A program made the translations under genes and the position numbers. The notes below the pieces were generated by a model. It was not told the DNA's origin. It saw only the letters and a program-made list of their open reading frames with translations, and did not search any database. Positions 16,568 through 24,339 of a DNA stretch of 27,241 bases are shown piece after piece (the first letter of the stretch is position 1; the number at the start of each line of letters is the position of its first letter). Origin of the DNA: Bacteroidales bacterium UBA1208 (GTDB taxonomy: Bacteria > Bacteroidota > Bacteroidia > Bacteroidales > P3); assembly GCA_002309955.1 (NCBI GenBank), contig DBXQ01000007.1:2256-29496 (forward strand), in the 5' to 3' direction.

Positions 16568-17804
16568 GGGTAAGGGCATTGGTTTCATCGGACATGCGTC
16601 GAAGTTCTTCCTCGACTTCTTTGAAGGCTTGGGAGAGTTCGTCTATGTCGAGTTCGGGATAGTGGCTTTTTGTTTGGCGAATAAAGTCCATGGGATCGGT
16701 CATCTGCTGTAGCTCTGCCACTTGGAAAATGGCTTTGTTTTCTGTTTCGGCAAGGTCGGGCAGATTGGTCCAGATGGACTTGGGGTTGAAACGGATTTCA
16801 CCGTTGTAAGGCTCAATAAGTTGATAGATTTGCTGGTTGAAGTCGGGTGGGAATGGTTTTCTGCCATCGAGGGTCAGACGGAAATAGCCAGATTGTTGTT
16901 CCTCGGCAAACTGTTTGACGGCAGCCAAGGATTCTTCGGCATCGGCTGCATGGCCTGAAAGAGGGAGTTCGAAGAAATGTCGCTTTTCGTCGATTCGGAG
17001 TCGCGTCACTGTGACGTCGCCACCGTGGCGGTCTATTTCCACGAGACTTACGCTGTGGGGGTATTTCTCGTCGCAGCTTACGTGCAGGGGGCTGCCTGAG
17101 TAGCGGAGTATGCCAGCGGGATAGGTGGACACGGGTTGATGTTCATCGTTGTATCCGATGGTTTGCGGACGGTGAATATGACCGAGAGCCATGTAGTCGT
17201 ATCCTTGGCCTGTTTGGTTGGGATCAATGGTCTGCACATGGCCTATTTCAAAAGCATGCCCGGTGCAGTCCATTCCTGTCACGGCCATATGTCCCATCAG
17301 TATCACAGGTTTCTGCTCATTGTTGTGTTGTGCAACATGGTCTAACAGGGCTTGTACAATGTCTTGCCGTGCGCCAGTCATGAAAGGGAGTGCCACGATG
17401 AATCCTTGAGGAAGGTTCACTATGTAGTCCTTTTCCCATCCTTCAGGCTTCGAGAGGCTGTCGGAGGCGGGAGGCAGGCCTATCAGAGTGATGTTCCCGA
17501 GGCTCCACACGGAGTAGTCTGCATGGATGCGCGAGGCTGAGTCGTGGTTGCCGGCAGTAATGATGATGGCCATCTGTGGGAAGGCGTTGTGGAGGTGGAC
17601 AAAGTACTCGTTGAAACGTTTTTTGACAGAAGCCCCGGGTTGTTGAATGTCGAAGATATCGCCACTCACTACCAAGGCATCGGGAAGGTAGGTTTGGCAC
17701 CAACCGTTCAGTTGTTGAAAGAAATGGTCGTGTTCGTCCTCGCGAGTGTAGTCTTGGTACATCACCTGACCTAAGTGCAGGTCGGCTGTGTGGATAATTC
17801 TCAT
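16557..17804 (-). CDS. sbcD: SbcD (Mre11-like) exonuclease subunit
   Basis: SbcD is the metallophosphoesterase nuclease partner of SbcC. The 415-residue product shows the phosphodiesterase motifs in order: HTADLHLG at 5-12, GDIFD at 48-52, GNHD at 85-88, then VILMGHMAVTG and MALGHIHRPQ, together giving the usual two-metal site. A capping-domain region follows, ending DETNALTHEN. The start MRIIHTADLHLG is canonical. The gene precedes sbcC with an 11-base overlap. It lies 86 bases downstream of aspC, with a hairpin in the gap and no clear -7 box, so transcription may enter from aspC through a leaky terminator. Confidence 0.96.
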   Translation of the reverse strand: MRIIHTADLHLGQVMYQDYTREDEHDHFFQQLNGWCQTYLPDALVVSGDIFDIQQPGASVKKRFNEYFVHLHNAFPQMAIIITAGNHDSASRIHADYSVWSLGNITLIGLPPASDSLSKPEGWEKDYIVNLPQGFIVALPFMTGARQDIVQALLDHVAQHNNEQKPVILMGHMAVTGMDCTGHAFEIGHVQTIDPNQTGQGYDYMALGHIHRPQTIGYNDEHQPVSTYPAGILRYSGSPLHVSCDEKYPHSVSLVEIDRHGGDVTVTRLRIDEKRHFFELPLSGHAADAEESLAAVKQFAEEQQSGYFRLTLDGRKPFPPDFNQQIYQLIEPYNGEIRFNPKSIWTNLPDLAETENKAIFQVAELQQMTDPMDFIRQTKSHYPELDIDELSQAFKEVEEELRRMSDETNALTHEN

Positions 17805-17831
17805 GGTGTGGGTGCTGCAGGGTTTGACAGA

Positions 17832-17870
17832 AGAATCCCCGAACTGCTCTGAGAGGAGAACGGGGATTCT
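17832..17870 (-). terminator. Hairpin between aspC and sbcD
   Basis: AGAATCCCCG (17832-17841) pairs perfectly with CGGGGATTCT (17861-17870), and the loop contains a small CTCT/AGAG stem. Read on the - strand it stands about 20 bases after the aspC stop and is followed by TTCTGTC, a poor T-tract. It is a likely weak terminator or mRNA-stabilising stem that could set the aspC to sbcDC ratio. Confidence 0.6.
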
Positions 17871-17890
17871 GTGATTTGACTGTAAAGAGA

Positions 17891-19093
17891 CTATTTCAGA
17901 TTGGCTAAAGCCTCTTTGATGCGGCGAAGGGCTTCGCGAAGAAGATCTTCACTGGTGGCATAGCTGAGGCGGATGCAGTCGTCGTCGCCAAAGGCGGAGC
18001 CCATCACTGTGGCTACGTTGGCTTCGTTGAGCAGATAGAAAGCCATGTCGGTGGAGTTTTCAATCTTTTTGCCGTTGAAGCTTTTGCCATAGTAGGAGCT
18101 GACATCGGGGAAGAAGTAGAAAGCACCCTGAGGCATGCGAACTTTCAGCCCGGGGATTTCGCATAATAGTTTATACACCATGTCGCGACGTTGGAGGAAG
18201 ATGTTGCGCATGTTGATGATGTCCTCGCTGGTGGCGGGATCCATCTGCATGGCACGCACCGTAGCCTTTTGGGCGATGGAGCAGGTGGCACTGGTGACTT
18301 GGCCTTGCAGCTTGTTGCAAGCTTTGGCGATAGTCAGGGGAGCACCGATGAAACCGATACGCCAGCCGGTCATGGCAAACCCCTTGGCAACACCGTTGAC
18401 AGTGATGACGCGGTCGTAGATTTCGGGGAACTGTGCGATGCTTTCATGTTTACCCACGAAGTTGATGTGTTCGTAAATTTCATCGGACATGACGAAGACA
18501 TTCTCATGTCTGGCCACCACTTCGGCGATACCTCTCAGTTCTTCCTTGCTGTAAAGCATTCCGGTAGGATTGCTGGGGCTTGAGAACATGATGAGTTTGG
18601 TCTTTGGGGTGATGGCGGCTTCGAGTTGTTCGGGTGTCACCTTGAAGTCGTTCTCGATGTTGGTCTTTACATAAACACATTTGCCTTCGGCCACGCGGAC
18701 AATCTCTTTATACGACACCCAGAAAGGAGTGGGGATGATGACTTCGTCGCCGGGGTTGACAAGGCATTGCACAACTTGGTAGATACACTGCTTGCCACCC
18801 GTGGAGACCACAATCTGCTCGGGTTTGTAGTCAAGGTTGTTGTCGCGTTTGAATTTCTTACTCACAGCCTCGCGCAAATCGGCATAGCCGGGAACGGGAG
18901 GATAATGGGTGAAATTGTCGTCAATGGCCTGTTTGGCGGCATCTTTGATGGTTTCGGGGGTGTTGAAATCGGGTTCTCCGATAGAGAGGCTGATTACGTC
19001 TTTACCTTGAGCTTTTAGCTCTCGTGCTTTGGCTGTCATGGCGAGGGTTTCGCTCTCGGCCATGTTCAAGATTCTATTACTAAGGATTTCCAT
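17891..19093 (-). CDS. aspC: Pyridoxal-phosphate aminotransferase (aspartate aminotransferase type)
   Basis: The product is a fold-type I PLP aminotransferase of about 400 residues, most like class I aspartate aminotransferases that exchange the amino group between aspartate and oxaloacetate. From the chosen start, motifs are SLSIGEPDFNTP near the N terminus, PSNPTG at about 173-178, SDEIYEH at about 203-209 with the pyridine-binding Asp, and the PLP lysine Lys237 in AKGFAMTGWRIGF. The start is placed at ATG 19093 (MEILSNRI); the upstream ATG at 19117 lies inside the -7 box. Exact substrate range cannot be read from sequence. It is divergent from recA. Confidence 0.93.
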   Translation of the reverse strand: MEILSNRILNMAESETLAMTAKARELKAQGKDVISLSIGEPDFNTPETIKDAAKQAIDDNFTHYPPVPGYADLREAVSKKFKRDNNLDYKPEQIVVSTGGKQCIYQVVQCLVNPGDEVIIPTPFWVSYKEIVRVAEGKCVYVKTNIENDFKVTPEQLEAAITPKTKLIMFSSPSNPTGMLYSKEELRGIAEVVARHENVFVMSDEIYEHINFVGKHESIAQFPEIYDRVITVNGVAKGFAMTGWRIGFIGAPLTIAKACNKLQGQVTSATCSIAQKATVRAMQMDPATSEDIINMRNIFLQRRDMVYKLLCEIPGLKVRMPQGAFYFFPDVSSYYGKSFNGKKIENSTDMAFYLLNEANVATVMGSAFGDDDCIRLSYATSEDLLREALRRIKEALANLK

Positions 19094-19114
19094 GATGTTA
19101 AAATGTTTGGTTTG

Positions 19115-19122
19115 CAAAGATA
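19115..19122 (-). promoter_or_regulatory. Predicted -7 box of aspC
   Basis: On the - strand this reads TATCTTTG, an exact TAnnTTTG match, with the ATG at 19093 about 22 bases downstream (leader near 15 bases). A run of ten A residues (- strand; 19127-19136) lies just upstream of the box. The -33 element is not convincing. Confidence 0.65.
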
Positions 19123-19162
19123 CGCATTTTTTTTTTATTCGTGAAATTTCAAAAAAAAATTG

Positions 19163-19170
19163 TATATTTG
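19163..19170 (+). promoter_or_regulatory. Predicted -7 box of recA
   Basis: TATATTTG is an exact TAnnTTTG match, 58 bases before the recA ATG, and predicts a leader of about 50 bases. TTCG at 19138-19141 is a partial -33 match at suitable spacing. A run of nine A residues (19151-19159) lies between the two. Confidence 0.6.
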
Positions 19171-19185
19171 TATCTTGGTAATCAT

Positions 19186-19225
19186 ATTGTAACCCTATAT
19201 GTAGTAATATTGTAAATAATTGTAA
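19186..19225 (+). promoter_or_regulatory. Three direct ATTGTAA repeats in the recA leader
   Basis: ATTGTAA occurs at 19186-19192, 19209-19215 and 19219-19225, filling the predicted untranslated leader up to the recA start codon. They could bind a regulator or RNA-binding protein, or keep the start region unstructured. The stretch is very AT-rich, so chance is a real alternative. Confidence 0.35.
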
Positions 19226-19228
19226 ATT

Positions 19229-20260
19229 ATGGCAAAAGATTTGACTGACAGCGAGGCTCAGAGACTCGAAAAATTAAAGATTCTACAAAGTACACTCGAC
19301 AAGATTGAAAAAAACTATGGCAAAGGCTCAGTGATGAAATTGGGCGACCAGGCTTCGGTGAAGGTTGATGTAATCTCAACAGGAAGTATCAATCTCGATG
19401 CAGCTCTTGGTGTGGGAGGTTTCCCAAAAGGCCGTATTATTGAGATATTCGGACCGGAATCATCAGGTAAAACCACCTTGGCCATCCATGCCATTGCTGA
19501 ATGTCAGAAAGAGGGAGGAATTGCTGCCTTTATTGATGCAGAACATGCATTTGATAGTTTCTATGCAAAAAAGCTGGGCGTTGATATCGACAACCTGCTG
19601 GTTTCCCAGCCCGACAATGGCGAACAGGCATTGGAAATTGCCGACAACCTTATCCGTTCCGGTGCAATTGATATCATTGTCGTCGACTCGGTCGCAGCAC
19701 TGACACCCAAGGCTGAAATTGATGGCGAGATGGGTGATTCGAAAGTGGGTCTTCAAGCCAGACTGATGAGTCAGGCGATGCGCAAACTTACCTCCACAAT
19801 CAGTAAGACCAATTGCTGCTGTATCTTTATTAACCAGTTGCGTGAGAAAATCGGAGTTCTCTTTGGCAACCCCGAAACCACAACTGGCGGTAATGCACTT
19901 AAATTCTATGCTTCTGTGCGTGTCGATATCCGGCGTATCCAAGCCATCAAGGACGGTGACCAAAATGTCGGCAACCGTGTCAAGGTGAAGATTGTCAAGA
20001 ACAAAGTCGCTCCTCCATTCCGTACGTGCGAGTTTGACCTTATGTTTGGCGAAGGTATTTCCAAGCTGGGTGAAATCATTGACCTTGGTGTCGAGCATGA
20101 AATCATCAAGAAGAGCGGTTCTTGGTTCAGCTATGGCGATACCAAGCTTGCCCAAGGGCGCGAGGCTCTCAAGCAAGTGCTGCGTGACAATCCCGAACTC
20201 TGCGATGAGCTTGAAGCCAAAATCCGTGCCAAACTTAAGGAGAAATCCAATCTGGAGTGA
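19229..20260 (+). CDS. recA: RecA recombinase
   Basis: RecA is the strand-exchange ATPase of homologous recombination and the co-protease of the SOS response. The 343-residue product has the standard length. Motifs: Walker A GPESSGKT at 75-82, the VVDSVAALTPKAEIDGEMGD segment with Walker B and loop L1 at about 150-170, and the L2 neighbourhood NQLREKIGVLFGNPETTTGGNALKFYASVRVDIRR at about 202-236. No intein or insertion is seen. It diverges from aspC and is the first gene of a four-gene + strand set; its TGA stop overlaps the next ATG by one base. Confidence 0.98.
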   Translation: MAKDLTDSEAQRLEKLKILQSTLDKIEKNYGKGSVMKLGDQASVKVDVISTGSINLDAALGVGGFPKGRIIEIFGPESSGKTTLAIHAIAECQKEGGIAAFIDAEHAFDSFYAKKLGVDIDNLLVSQPDNGEQALEIADNLIRSGAIDIIVVDSVAALTPKAEIDGEMGDSKVGLQARLMSQAMRKLTSTISKTNCCCIFINQLREKIGVLFGNPETTTGGNALKFYASVRVDIRRIQAIKDGDQNVGNRVKVKIVKNKVAPPFRTCEFDLMFGEGISKLGEIIDLGVEHEIIKKSGSWFSYGDTKLAQGREALKQVLRDNPELCDELEAKIRAKLKEKSNLE

Positions 20261-20823
20261 TGAAGAGAGCGTTGGTATTTATTACTTTCCTTGTCTTAGG
20301 GGTTTGTGTCATGGCTCAGCGTCGCAATGTGGTTGACACTTCGGCTGCCACATACGACACGGTTCAGTACTCGGCTCCCAAGATTAATCCTATTCGCTAT
20401 TTCGGCAGTCCCTTTTGCAGCCATTTTGCCGACATCAAACTGCTGGTGGGGGTGGAGGACTTTGGCGTAGGATTGGACTATGCTTATCTTCCCGAACTAT
20501 GGGGCTTCGGTTTGTCGGGCTATCTCGGCTATGCCAACCTGTGGCTCTCTGGTGGAGTGCAATACCGTCTGTCCAAGCCGTGGAGTCGATATGACTGGCA
20601 TTTCTATGGCCATGCCGGTGTTAGTTGCATTGACGGCAGTTTCCGTCATGTGCGTCCTGCCCTCGAAGCCGGGGTGCGTATGGCTGCACCTACGGGCATG
20701 GGGCAGTTCTGCTATTCCAGTGGTTCGCTGGGTGTCCTAACCGACTTTTCTGGCATTTATCTTACAGTCGGACTTAGTGTCACACTCAGCACCTTTTTCT
20801 CCTTTCTGTTGTTATTTCCATAA
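20260..20823 (+). CDS. Predicted outer-membrane or secreted protein, family not recognised
   Basis: I do not recognise a family. The 187-residue product starts with a signal peptide (MKRALVFITFLVLGVCVMAQ). It continues with alternating hydrophobic and aromatic segments rich in Gly, Tyr and Trp (for example LLVGVEDFGVGLDYAYL and FGLSGYLGYANLWLSGGV) and ends in a hydrophobic stretch closing with FP, which suggests a small beta-barrel of the outer membrane. ATG 20260 shares its A with the recA stop codon, so translation is probably coupled; a GTG three bases earlier is also in frame. rel follows after 24 bases. An envelope protein locked into a recA operon is unusual. Confidence 0.8.
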   Translation: MKRALVFITFLVLGVCVMAQRRNVVDTSAATYDTVQYSAPKINPIRYFGSPFCSHFADIKLLVGVEDFGVGLDYAYLPELWGFGLSGYLGYANLWLSGGVQYRLSKPWSRYDWHFYGHAGVSCIDGSFRHVRPALEAGVRMAAPTGMGQFCYSSGSLGVLTDFSGIYLTVGLSVTLSTFFSFLLLFP

Positions 20824-20847
20824 ACACTTTAAACAGTTCCGAATGCT

Positions 20848-23085
20848 ATGTATGTGATTGACGAGGCCCGTGAGGAGAAAGAAATCCAGGCCAAATACGA
20901 AGAATTATTAGCGGCATGCCGCAAAAACTCCCCGCTCACCCAGAAACAGGAAGATGAAATCTTCCGGGCTTTCTCTTTGGCCAAAAGAGCCCATTCGGGC
21001 ACCCGCCGCAAATCAGGTGAACCCTATATCTTCCATCCTCTTGCTGTGGCTCTTATTGCCGTTCAGGAAGTGGGTCTCGGCCCTATAGCCGTCGTCTGTG
21101 CGTTGCTCCACGATGTGGTGGAGGATACCGAAATCACCCTCGACCAAATCCGCACCATTTTCGGCGACCGCGTTGCTGTTATTATCGACGGGGTCACCAA
21201 AATCGAAGACGTTCTCTTCATGCCCACCACCGAGTCTAAACAGGCCGAGAACTACCGTAAGATACTGCTTTCCATGTGTAACGATGCATACGTAATCTTC
21301 CTCAAACTATGCGATCGCCTGCACAATATGCGTACCCTTGGCTCAATGAAGGACACCAAGAAGCTGGCTATCTCGTCCGAAACTCAATATCTCTATATCC
21401 CGTTGGCTCATCGTTTGGGTCTCTACTCCATTAAAACCGAGCTCGAAGAGCTTGTGATGAAATATACCAACCCCGACAAATACAACGAGATTGCCGCCCT
21501 TATCAACAAAACTGCCGGTACAGAAGACCGACTAAAAGCATGCTTCACTCAGCCGGTAACCCGCATGCTTGACGCCAACGGATACAAATACACTATCAAG
21601 ACCCGTATCAAGTCAGTCTATAGCTGCTGGAAAAAGATGGAGCGCAAAGGTGTCAAATTCGATGAAATCTACGACCTCTATGCCATGCGCATCATCCTCG
21701 ATGTGCCCCTTGATGCCGAGAAATCCGAATGCTTCAAGGTCTATTCACTCATCTCATCTGCTTTCCCGCCCGACCCCACTCGTTTCCGCGATTGGATTAC
21801 CACGCCCAAGACCAATGGCTATGAGTCGCTTCAAACCACTGTCATGACCCCCATCGGCCAGTGGGTCGAGGTTCAAATCCGTACACAGCGCATGGATGTC
21901 ATAGCCGAAAAGGGTATGGCTGCCCATTTCCTCTACAAAGAAGCGCATCCCGAGGAGAACATTGAACTCAGTCCCGTCGAAGTGTGGCTGCAGCAGATAC
22001 GCAGCACCCTCGAAAATACCGAAAAGAGTGCTCTTGATCTTGTTGAGGAATTCAAAGAAACCCTCTACATTAAGGAAATCTATCTCTTCACTCCCAAGGG
22101 AGACATGATAAAGTTGCCTGCCCACTCCACCGTGCTTGATTTCGCCTTCTACATCCACACCAAACTCGGCCTACAATGCATGGGTGCCAAAGTCAACGGC
22201 AAAGTCGAACCCATAGGTCACGTACTCCGCGCCGGCGAGCAGGTGCAAGTGCTTACCAGCCGCAAAACCCATCCCACCGAAGAGTGGCTCGGCATGGTCA
22301 AAACCTCCCGTGCGCGCGAAGCCATCAAAGACTATCTCCGCAACCAGCGTAAAGGATATCGCGAAGAAGGCAAAATCCGCCTACAGGAAATCCTCGCCAA
22401 ACTCAACTTGCCATACTCTTCCGCCACCATCGGCCAAATCAAACGTTTCCTTGGACTGAAAAGCGACATTGACCTTTTCTTCCAACTTGCCATGGGCATC
22501 ACCTCCCATAACGACATCGCCCAGTGCTTCGGCAAAGGCTTCAACCCCAACCACAACACCTACTTCATGGGCGAATACACCTCACTTTTCGACAAAGACA
22601 GCACTGCCATCAACCTCAACACATCCTCTGGTGGAAGCAACCAACGCTCGTTCCTCCTTGACGAAGAATATGAACGCTACGCCACTGAACCAGCTCCATG
22701 CTGCAAACCTGTCCAAGGTGATAATGTCGTGGGCATCGTCACCGACGGTAAAATCATGGTGCACCGCACCAATTGCAAAGTAGCCATGGACGAGATGGCC
22801 AACCACGAAAACCGCATTGTCCGCGCCCGCTGGCGTCCCGGCGAACACGTTGCCCTCCTTTCGGGCATTGCTTTCACCGCCATCGACCGTAAAGGTCTTC
22901 TACAGGAAATCACCGGCATCGTCACCGGCGAGATGGATCTCAACATGCGTGCCATCACCCTTGAGGCTGTCGAAGGCATTGTCCGTGGCATCATCATGCT
23001 CTACGTCCTCAACCTCGACAACCTCAATCATCTGCTTGAGAATCTTGAAAAAATTGAAGGCATTGAGGAGGTGCGCCGCATATGA
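20848..23085 (+). CDS. RelA/SpoT family (p)ppGpp synthetase/hydrolase
   Basis: This enzyme makes and degrades the alarmone (p)ppGpp of the stringent response. The 745-residue product has the full domain order: HD hydrolase (His63, His88-Asp89 in LLHDVVEDT, LCDRLHN at 154-160), synthetase (RIKSVYSCWKKM at about 253-264, RFRDW at 312-316, NGYESLQTTV at 323-332), TGS (about 405-465), a conserved-cysteine region (Cys618-Cys619) and a C-terminal ACT domain (about 675-745). Hydrolase residues are intact. RFRD fits the RxKD pattern of bifunctional enzymes rather than the ExDD of synthetase-only RelA. Both activities are therefore likely, and rel or spoT would be the fitting name. It overlaps mazG by four bases (ATGA). 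Confidence 0.95.
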   Translation: MYVIDEAREEKEIQAKYEELLAACRKNSPLTQKQEDEIFRAFSLAKRAHSGTRRKSGEPYIFHPLAVALIAVQEVGLGPIAVVCALLHDVVEDTEITLDQIRTIFGDRVAVIIDGVTKIEDVLFMPTTESKQAENYRKILLSMCNDAYVIFLKLCDRLHNMRTLGSMKDTKKLAISSETQYLYIPLAHRLGLYSIKTELEELVMKYTNPDKYNEIAALINKTAGTEDRLKACFTQPVTRMLDANGYKYTIKTRIKSVYSCWKKMERKGVKFDEIYDLYAMRIILDVPLDAEKSECFKVYSLISSAFPPDPTRFRDWITTPKTNGYESLQTTVMTPIGQWVEVQIRTQRMDVIAEKGMAAHFLYKEAHPEENIELSPVEVWLQQIRSTLENTEKSALDLVEEFKETLYIKEIYLFTPKGDMIKLPAHSTVLDFAFYIHTKLGLQCMGAKVNGKVEPIGHVLRAGEQVQVLTSRKTHPTEEWLGMVKTSRAREAIKDYLRNQRKGYREEGKIRLQEILAKLNLPYSSATIGQIKRFLGLKSDIDLFFQLAMGITSHNDIAQCFGKGFNPNHNTYFMGEYTSLFDKDSTAINLNTSSGGSNQRSFLLDEEYERYATEPAPCCKPVQGDNVVGIVTDGKIMVHRTNCKVAMDEMANHENRIVRARWRPGEHVALLSGIAFTAIDRKGLLQEITGIVTGEMDLNMRAITLEAVEGIVRGIIMLYVLNLDNLNHLLENLEKIEGIEEVRRI

Positions 23086-23807
23086 AGCCAGTTGACATCA
23101 AAGCACTGCAACGTCTAAGCGACATTCTTGACATCCTGCGCCAACAGTGCCCCTGGGATCGTGTCCAGACCATGGAGAGCCTCCGTTACCTCACCATCGA
23201 GGAGACCTATGAACTCAGCGAAGCCATTCTGGAAATCGGGAATTCAAAATTGAAAATTGGAAATGAGTCAGAAACGGCAAAAAGTTCTCAATCCTCAATC
23301 CTCAATTCTCAATTAATGAAAGAACTCGGCGACCTCTTTATGCACCTGCTCTTCTATGCCAAGATAGCAGATGAAGAAGGACGTTTCTCCCCTGCCGACA
23401 TCTTCAATGCCATCAGTGACAAACTCATCGACCGTCATCCCTTTATCTTCCAGCCCGACAGCTACGATGGCGAAAGCTGGGAACAAATCAAGATGCACGA
23501 AGGCCGTAAGTCCGTCCTTGACGGAGTCCCTGCCAGTCTGCCGCCGTTAGTCAAATCCGTCCGCCTGCAGGAGAAGGCCGCAGGCATTGGGGTCAACCCT
23601 ACGCTGCCAACCCCCAAAGGTACCGAATCAGAGCAAGAATTGCTGCCGCTTCACACCTTGGAGACCGAACCCACAGAAGAATCCTTTGGCACACTCCTCT
23701 TCAACCTCGTCCACTGGGCTCACGACCATGGCATCAATGCCGACACTGCCCTTTCCCGCGCCAATCAGCGCTTCTGCGATAAAGTCAAAGCCTTCGAGCA
23801 GCAATAG
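23082..23807 (+). CDS. mazG: MazG-like nucleoside triphosphate pyrophosphohydrolase, modified
   Basis: MazG hydrolyses NTPs or dNTPs to monophosphates and in E. coli lowers (p)ppGpp under starvation. The 241-residue product keeps the N-terminal layout (CPWDRVQTMESLRYLTIEETYEL, then ELGDLFMHLLFYAKIADEEGRF and DKLIDRHP). Metal ligands Glu40, Glu41, Glu44 and Glu81, Asp84 are present. The gap between the EExxE and ExxD halves is 36 residues, longer than the 12-28 of the family motif, because of a repeat-coded insertion (about residues 52-79). The C-terminal half looks degenerate: the second EExxE helix is not recognisable and Thr204 stands where the ExxD aspartate is expected. It is either one active site or a decaying gene. 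It overlaps rel by four bases. Confidence 0.88.
   Translation: MKPVDIKALQRLSDILDILRQQCPWDRVQTMESLRYLTIEETYELSEAILEIGNSKLKIGNESETAKSSQSSILNSQLMKELGDLFMHLLFYAKIADEEGRFSPADIFNAISDKLIDRHPFIFQPDSYDGESWEQIKMHEGRKSVLDGVPASLPPLVKSVRLQEKAAGIGVNPTLPTPKGTESEQELLPLHTLETEPTEESFGTLLFNLVHWAHDHGINADTALSRANQRFCDKVKAFEQQ
23246..23314 (+). repeat. Heptamer repeats inserted within mazG
   Basis: Two copies of AAAATTG (23246-23259) and four copies of CTCAATY (23287, 23294, 23301, 23308) have an exact 7-base period. The two groups are roughly reverse complements of each other, so the element is an imperfect hairpin with heptad arms. It adds about 21 codons compared with ordinary MazG without breaking the frame. 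Confidence 0.8.
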
Positions 23808-24339
23808 TCTCATCGGATTTGATATTCTCTTCAATATCCCACGTTCCCGCCCACCAGGGTGAGTGTGACATCTCTTCATAGAAGTTCCCTCGTCTTTTTT
23901 TCGTCTGTTCTTCGGTTGTTCAATGGTCAAATACCGAAGAGCAACTGTTTCAGAAACGGCTTACAATCGTCGGTGCATGGGACGTAGTATATGGTTCTTG
24001 GTAGGTAAATATGTTTTGAAATGTGTTGGGAGGCAAAGCTATTAATTTGTCATCTCGTTACTAATCCGATTTCAGGAAAACGCAAGTGGTATAAATAAGG
24101 TTCAATATTTTGTGAATATTGATATAAAAAAGAGTCAATTTTGTGATGAAACAGTATGTTATTTCATACAATTTCGAATCTTTTGTAGTATGGCTGACAT
24201 GTAATCCACCCCATATCAACAGCAAGTTGGATTGGCCTCAAAAGGATTGATTCTCCATCAGGTATGTGAGGCACCTACAAGGTTCATTACTGTTACGGAG
24301 GGGTGGCAGAATAATCAATATGTCAATGGGATTAGGAGT
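23808..24339. other. Gene-free region after mazG
   Basis: About 530 bases between the convergent mazG and the secreted-protein operon. It contains small inverted repeats: GATATT/AATATC (23821-23838), TCTTCGGT/ACCGAAGA (23909-23916 and 23933-23940) and TCAATATT/AATATTGA with a 5-base loop (24103-24123). None has a proper T-tract. A 34-codon open frame at 24146-24250 has no recognisable features. I see no RNA gene here. Confidence 0.6.

Noticed and set aside
24146..24250. 34-codon + strand open frame in the gap after mazG
   Set aside because: Too short and featureless to support; a possible continuation in another frame is not recognisable as any protein family.
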